NCBI GenBank assembly: GCA_018970625.1 | Contig: JAGWVZ010000242.1 | Coordinates: 1-6,012 of the forward strand | Direction of reading: 5' to 3' | DNA: 6,012 bases | DNA from: Myxococcales bacterium | GTDB taxonomy: Bacteria; Myxococcota; Bradymonadia; REDH01 | In this document: positions 1 through 3,181 of the stretch, piece by piece | Position numbering within the stretch: position 1 is the stretch's first letter | Layout: every line of letters starts with the position of its first letter | Position numbers and translations under genes: made by a program | Notes under the pieces: model-generated | What the model was told of the DNA's origin: nothing | The model's input: the letters and a program-made list of their open reading frames with translations, nothing else | Database searches by the model: none

Positions 1-1304
1 GACACGCAGGATTCGGACGCGTTCAAAATGTTACAGACGGCACCGCAACCGCCGCAGTTGGCGAGCGACGACGCCGTGTTCACTTCGCATCCATTGGCGG
101 CGTTGCTGTCGCAGTTGGTGAAGCCATCATTACAGGCAGCCAACGTACAGGTGGTTCCGGCGCAGGCAGGCACACCGTTGGTAAACGAGCAGACGTTACC
201 GCAGGCACCGCATGCGTTCACGTTGTTGACGGTCGCGGTCTCGCAACCGTTGGCATCGAGCGTGTCGCAATTGCCGAAGCCGGCTTCGCAGACACCGATC
301 GAGCAGCTGCCGCCCGCACATACCTCGCTGGCGTTGGTGCGCGCGCACAGCGTTCCGCACGCGCCGCAGTTGGTCAGCGACGTGTCGGTATTGATCTCGC
401 AGCCCGTGTTGTAGCGGTTGTCACAGTTGTCGAACGGACTGGTACACTCGGCCACCTGACAAACGCTGGCCACGCAGGCAGCAGAACCGTTGGCCGCAGA
501 GCAGACGGTACCACAGCCGCCACAGTTACCAGAGTCGGTTCGTCCATCCACCTCGCAGCCATTGGCGATGTTGCCGTCGCAGTCGTAGAAGCCGGTGTTG
601 CAGGCGGCGATTCCGCACGTACCACTCGTGCACGAAGGTACCGCATTGGGCACGTTGCAGGGCGAGCCACACGCGCCGCAAGCCGCAACGTTGTTGTCCA
701 GACGAGTTTCACAACCGTTGGCCGCTGCGCTGTCGCAATCGCCCCAGTTCGCGTCGCACGCCTGAACCTGGCAATCGCCGGCGTTGCAGACCTCGGTGGC
801 GTTGCTCAACGAGCAGAAGTCGCCGCACGCGCCGCAGTGAGCCAGTGAGACCAGCGTGTTCGTCTCACATCCGGTATCCAGACGCCCGTCGCAATCGTCG
901 AAGGGAGCGGTGCAGTCCGCGAGCACGCACGTGCTCGAGCGACAGATGGCAGCGCCGTTGCTGGCGACGCATTCGTTACCGCAACCATTGCAGTTATTCG
1001 TGTCGCTTCGGCCGTCCACCTCGCAGCCATTCGCGGGGTCGCCGTCGCAGTCCAGAAAGCCCGGGTTGCATGCCGCAAGCTCGCAGCTGGTACCATCACA
1101 GGCCGGAACGGCGTTGGCAAAGCTGCAGACGTTGCCGCAGGCACCGCAGTTGTTGACGTTATTGACCAGCTGAATCTCGCAGCCGTTCGCGTCCAGATCG
1201 TCGCAATCGTCAAACCCGGGTTCGCATGCAGCGATGCTGCAAAGGCCGAGGTCGCACACCTCGGTTGCATTGTCGCGCCGGCACTGGGAGCCGCACGCTG
1301 AGCA
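1..1304 (-). repeat. Higher-order 468-bp repeat (three-unit period)
   Basis: Within the array, every third unit is most alike. Units 5, 8 and 11 share N-A-T/S-E-V-C. Units 6, 9 and 12 share A/G-V-P-A/S-C, and 6 and 9 also share CEVDGRxD. Units 7 and 10 share CTxPFDxCD and TGCE. Copies lie at 1304-837, 836-369 and 368-1 (incomplete). Matching plus-strand words fall exactly 468 bases apart: acctcg at 322, 790 and 1258, and tcgca(g/t)cc at 85, 553 and 1021. This points to duplication in blocks of three units. Confidence 0.8.
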
Positions 1305-1928
1305 GTGGTTCAGCGACGAGAGCAGGTTCACCTCGCAGCCGTTGCCTGTATTCAGGTCGCAGTCTGCAAAACCCTCGAGGCACTCCACGAAGGCACACGC
1401 ACTATCCACGCAGGCGGCAATGCCATTGGCTGTGGTGCAGGTGTTTCCACACGAGCCGCACGAACTCGACGTCACGCGAAGGTCGGTCTCGCAACCGTTG
1501 GCGGCGTTGGCGTCGCAGTTGTCAAAGTTCGGGGCGCAGGCGCCCAGGCGGCAGGCACCGGCCGAGCAGAGCGGCTCACCGTTCGCAAACGAGCACACGT
1601 TTGCGCACGAGCCGCAATGCAGCGTGCTCGTGTTCAGGTTCACCTCGCAACCGTTGGCCGCCACGCCGTCACAGTCGTCGTAGCCGGGGTTACAGCTGCC
1701 AATCGCGCAGCCACCCTCGGTGCAAACGGCTACCGCGTTGGCCAGCGAACAGGCATTGCCGCACGAGCCGCACGACGACACGGTCGTATCGAGGTTCGTC
1801 TCGCAGCCGTCTTCGACAAGGCTGTTGCAGTCTTCCAGAGGTGCAGCACAGTCAGCGATGCGGCATGCGCCAGCGCGGCACGCCGAATCAGCGCCTTCAA
1901 GGTTGCAGACGTTGCCGCACGCTCCGCA
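1..1928 (-). repeat. Array of 156-bp (52-residue) eight-Cys repeats, twelve complete and one partial
   Basis: Units start at residues 376, 428, 480 and so on every 52 residues to 948, with a partial unit at 1000-1017. Consensus: C-x2-C-x3-C-x8-C-x4-C-x4-C-x6-C-x7-C, followed by ten residues to the next unit. Recurrent words are NCGxCGxxC at the start, DCD near position 33 and NGCE near 40. All twelve complete copies keep all eight Cys and the exact length of 52. Invariant spacing and even Cys number suggest four disulfides per unit and a rod-like stack. The array continues beyond the window. Confidence 0.92.
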
Positions 1929-3053
1929 GTTGGCTTCATCGGTCTGGAAATCGACGTCCTCATCGACTGCGCCATCGCAGTCATCATCGGCGAGGTTGCA
2001 CAGATCGGGCTCCCCCTCGCCTACCGTGGGCGTACAGGCGTATTCACAGCCATCCAGCCAGTCGCCGTTGATGTCATAATAACCGGCATCGCAGACATCG
2101 ACCTCGCAGGCGCTGTCCACGCAGATCCCTGTCGCACGCACCGACGTGCACAGGTTGCCGCAAACGCCGCAGTTTCGACGATCGGACGTGGTGTCAAAGT
2201 CCTCGTCGGTAGCGTCGTCGCAATCGTTGTCCTTGAAGTCGCACAACTCCAGGGCGCCCGGGTTGACGGTCGGATCGAGGTCGTCACAATCGGCCCCCAG
2301 ACACAGGGCGCCTACGCCATAGCCGTCTTCGTCGAGGTCCAGGCATCCGCCGCACACGCCAAGCTCGGGCACGCACTGCGTGGTCTCGTCACCGGCGCCG
2401 TTGCGCTCCACCTGGCAGATATACCCTGACGGACATGCGTCTTCGCCGGGAGTACAGGCCGTGCCGCAGAAGCTCCCATCAGACAGTTCCAGACACGCGT
2501 TCTGCAATCCGTTGCAGTCGATGTCGGCGGTACAGGGTGAACACAACACATCCTGAGGAGGCACGCACAGGCTGACCACGTCGCCACCGCTGTTGGTCAG
2601 CAGTCGGCATTCCCACCCAAACGGGCAGTCGCCGTCGCAGAGCTCGGTGCACACCTCGCCCTGACTGGTCGAGATGCAATAGCCCGAATCGCAGTTGGCG
2701 TTATCCGTACAGGGAGCGCCGGTCGTCCCTTCCTCGATGTCCGAACCCGCGTCGGTGGTGTCGGTACCCGATCCAGTGTCATCGGGCGTTCCGGCATCGT
2801 CGGCATCCGCGACGCCATCGGGTTCGATGCCGGTGTCGGTGTCCGGCTGCACCACATCGGGCAGCGGATCGACCACATCACCTGCAGGCAAGCAAATACC
2901 GGCCTCACACACGCCGGATTCACAGTCATCATTCACCGCGCAGGATGGTGTTACCGGCGCCTCGCCGGTTGGCGAGCTACTACACGCGGCCAGCCACAGC
3001 GCACAGAGAGCGGCGCCCGAAACGGCGCCCATGGTAAATCGAGGTCGCATCAT
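1..3053 (-). CDS. Secreted Cys-rich repeat lipoprotein with MopE-like motif (3' end outside window)
   Basis: An open frame of 1017 codons runs from ATG at 3053-3051 to the window edge without a stop. The start is supported by AGGAG seven bases upstream; a second ATG follows directly, and Met8 is a weaker alternative. Order of parts: residues 1-23 lipoprotein signal with lipobox LAAC (Cys24); Cys motifs at about 38-54; Asp-rich linker about 59-110; Cys-rich segment 115-237; MopE-like acidic motif about 238-284; then from residue 295 an array of 52-residue repeats with eight cysteines each, of which one variant, twelve regular and one partial copy lie in the window. I count about 139 Cys in 1017 residues. 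The protein is probably exported, lipidated and displayed on the outer membrane. MopE-family proteins are surface or secreted and some bind copper or calcium, but that activity is not shown here. By analogy with the upstream paralogue, the missing C-terminus may be a Gly-rich beta-helix. Related Cys-repeat proteins are, as I recall, sometimes mislabelled 'tryptophan synthase alpha chain' in databases; nothing here supports that. Confidence 0.93.
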   Translation of the reverse strand, partial: MMRPRFTMGAVSGAALCALWLAACSSSPTGEAPVTPSCAVNDDCESGVCEAGICLPAGDVVDPLPDVVQPDTDTGIEPDGVADADDAGTPDDTGSGTDTTDAGSDIEEGTTGAPCTDNANCDSGYCISTSQGEVCTELCDGDCPFGWECRLLTNSGGDVVSLCVPPQDVLCSPCTADIDCNGLQNACLELSDGSFCGTACTPGEDACPSGYICQVERNGAGDETTQCVPELGVCGGCLDLDEDGYGVGALCLGADCDDLDPTVNPGALELCDFKDNDCDDATDEDFDTTSDRRNCGVCGNLCTSVRATGICVDSACEVDVCDAGYYDINGDWLDGCEYACTPTVGEGEPDLCNLADDDCDGAVDEDVDFQTDEANCGACGNVCNLEGADSACRAGACRIADCAAPLEDCNSLVEDGCETNLDTTVSSCGSCGNACSLANAVAVCTEGGCAIGSCNPGYDDCDGVAANGCEVNLNTSTLHCGSCANVCSFANGEPLCSAGACRLGACAPNFDNCDANAANGCETDLRVTSSSCGSCGNTCTTANGIAACVDSACAFVECLEGFADCDLNTGNGCEVNLLSSLNHCSACGSQCRRDNATEVCDLGLCSIAACEPGFDDCDDLDANGCEIQLVNNVNNCGACGNVCSFANAVPACDGTSCELAACNPGFLDCDGDPANGCEVDGRSDTNNCNGCGNECVASNGAAICRSSTCVLADCTAPFDDCDGRLDTGCETNTLVSLAHCGACGDFCSLSNATEVCNAGDCQVQACDANWGDCDSAAANGCETRLDNNVAACGACGSPCNVPNAVPSCTSGTCGIAACNTGFYDCDGNIANGCEVDGRTDSGNCGGCGTVCSAANGSAACVASVCQVAECTSPFDNCDNRYNTGCEINTDTSLTNCGACGTLCARTNASEVCAGGSCSIGVCEAGFGNCDTLDANGCETATVNNVNACGACGNVCSFTNGVPACAGTTCTLAACNDGFTNCDSNAANGCEVNTASSLANCGGCGAVCNILNASESCV
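1929..2171 (-). repeat. Variant Cys repeat with CEYAC and acidic insert (unit 0, downstream gene)
   Basis: Residues 295-375. It opens as an ordinary repeat (NCGVCGNLC), but the usual DCDG becomes DING, losing a Cys, and NGCE becomes DGCEYAC, gaining one. About 30 extra residues follow, with LCNLADDDCDGAVDED. The same variant begins the array of the upstream gene, so it looks like a defined capping module rather than decay. Confidence 0.85.
2202..2342 (-). other. MopE-like acidic Asp/Cys motif (PF11617-type)
   Basis: Residues about 238-284 of the downstream gene read LDEDGYG, then DCDDLDPTVNPGALELCD, then DNDCDDATDE. This matches the 'DxDGDGYG...DCDD.D..V.PGA.E.CDG.DNDCDG..DE' pattern of the putative metal-binding MopE motif, recognised from memory. 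The spaced Asp residues suggest calcium or other metal binding. The family name comes from a copper-binding Methylococcus protein, but the motif alone does not prove copper binding. Confidence 0.82.
2724..2879 (-). other. Asp-rich low-complexity linker
   Basis: Residues about 59-110 of the downstream gene are dominated by Asp, Thr, Gly, Pro and Val (for example QPDTDTGIEPDG and GTPDDTGSGTDTTDAG) and contain no Cys, unlike everything around them. Such acidic linkers commonly follow the lipidated Cys in myxobacterial surface lipoproteins. It probably acts as a flexible spacer between membrane anchor and folded part. Confidence 0.8.
2985..3053 (-). other. Lipoprotein (type II) signal peptide
   Basis: Residues 1-23 of the downstream gene: a basic start (MMRPRF), a hydrophobic core (GAVSGAALCALWLAA) and the lipobox L-A-A followed by Cys24 (codon 2984-2982). 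SSS follows the Cys. Ser at +2 is compatible with outer-membrane sorting by the Lol rule of enterobacteria; whether that rule holds in this lineage is uncertain. Confidence 0.88.
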
Positions 3054-3060
3054 GCGAAAT

Positions 3061-3065
3061 CTCCT
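3061..3065 (-). promoter_or_regulatory. Ribosome binding site of the downstream gene
   Basis: The minus strand reads AACAGGAGATTTCGC directly before ATGATG. AGGAG lies seven bases from the first ATG and ten from the second. The spacing favours the first ATG (3053) as start. Confidence 0.85.
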
Positions 3066-3083
3066 GTTCAAGCTGAATCGCTC

Positions 3084-3097
3084 GGCCCCGAAGAGCC
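3084..3097 (-). other. Small UUCG-tetraloop hairpin in the 5' leader
   Basis: The minus strand reads GGCTC-TTCG-GGGCC, a five-base-pair stem (one G-U pair) closed by the very stable C(UUCG)G tetraloop. It lies 18 bases upstream of the AGGAG. There is no U-tract after it, so a terminator is unlikely. It may stabilise or shape the leader, or be chance in GC-rich DNA. Confidence 0.5.
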
Positions 3098-3122
3098 TGT
3101 CCATTTCTGACGTCTATTCGTG

Positions 3123-3181
3123 TCGGGCAGGAAGACACCACTCACTGCCCGAGGCCTGCGATCAAATACCCTGTCGGGCAG
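3123..3181 (-). repeat. Three-copy TCGGGCAG/CTGCCCGA element spanning the stop codon of the upstream gene
   Basis: On the plus strand tcgggcag occurs at 3123-3130 and 3174-3181 (both within the 10-base direct repeat tgtcgggcag), with the perfect inverse ctgcccga between them at 3145-3152. In the transcript the central copy can pair with either neighbour, giving two mutually exclusive 8-bp stems with loops of 14 and 21 bases. The upstream arm overlaps the last codons of the upstream gene. No T-run follows, so it is not a standard intrinsic terminator. Confidence 0.6.

Larger units (their letters stand above)
3054..3161. other. Intergenic spacer between the two paralogues
   Basis: 108 bases between the TGA of the upstream gene and the ATG of the downstream gene. 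It holds the ribosome binding site, the UUCG hairpin and two of the three inverted-repeat arms. I find no convincing -35/-10 pair or sigma-54 site. The genes may be co-transcribed, or the promoter may be of a type I cannot recognise. Confidence 0.7.

Noticed and set aside
374..1270. Minus-strand frames at 374-712 and 806-1270 in another register
   Set aside because: Arg/Ala/Thr-rich out-of-frame readings of the repeat array; the continuous frame from 3053 explains the same DNA with conserved Cys spacing.
57..1928. CRISPR-like regular repeats
   Set aside because: The period is 156 bases, the repeats are imperfect and fully coding, and there are no unique spacers between short identical repeats.
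1305..2429. Plus-strand 374-codon open frame, and the overlapping Arg-rich one at 1226-2071
   Set aside because: Both lie opposite the Cys-repeat array. Their compositions reflect complementing repeated TGC, GAC and AAC codons; the 156-base repeat keeps antisense frames open by chance.
3030..3032. Met8 as the start of the downstream gene
   Set aside because: It would remove the Arg residues before the hydrophobic core of the lipoprotein signal, and AGGAG is correctly spaced for the ATG at 3053.
3123..3152. Intrinsic terminator of the upstream gene
   Set aside because: The 8-bp stem has a 14-base loop and no T-rich run follows on the minus strand.
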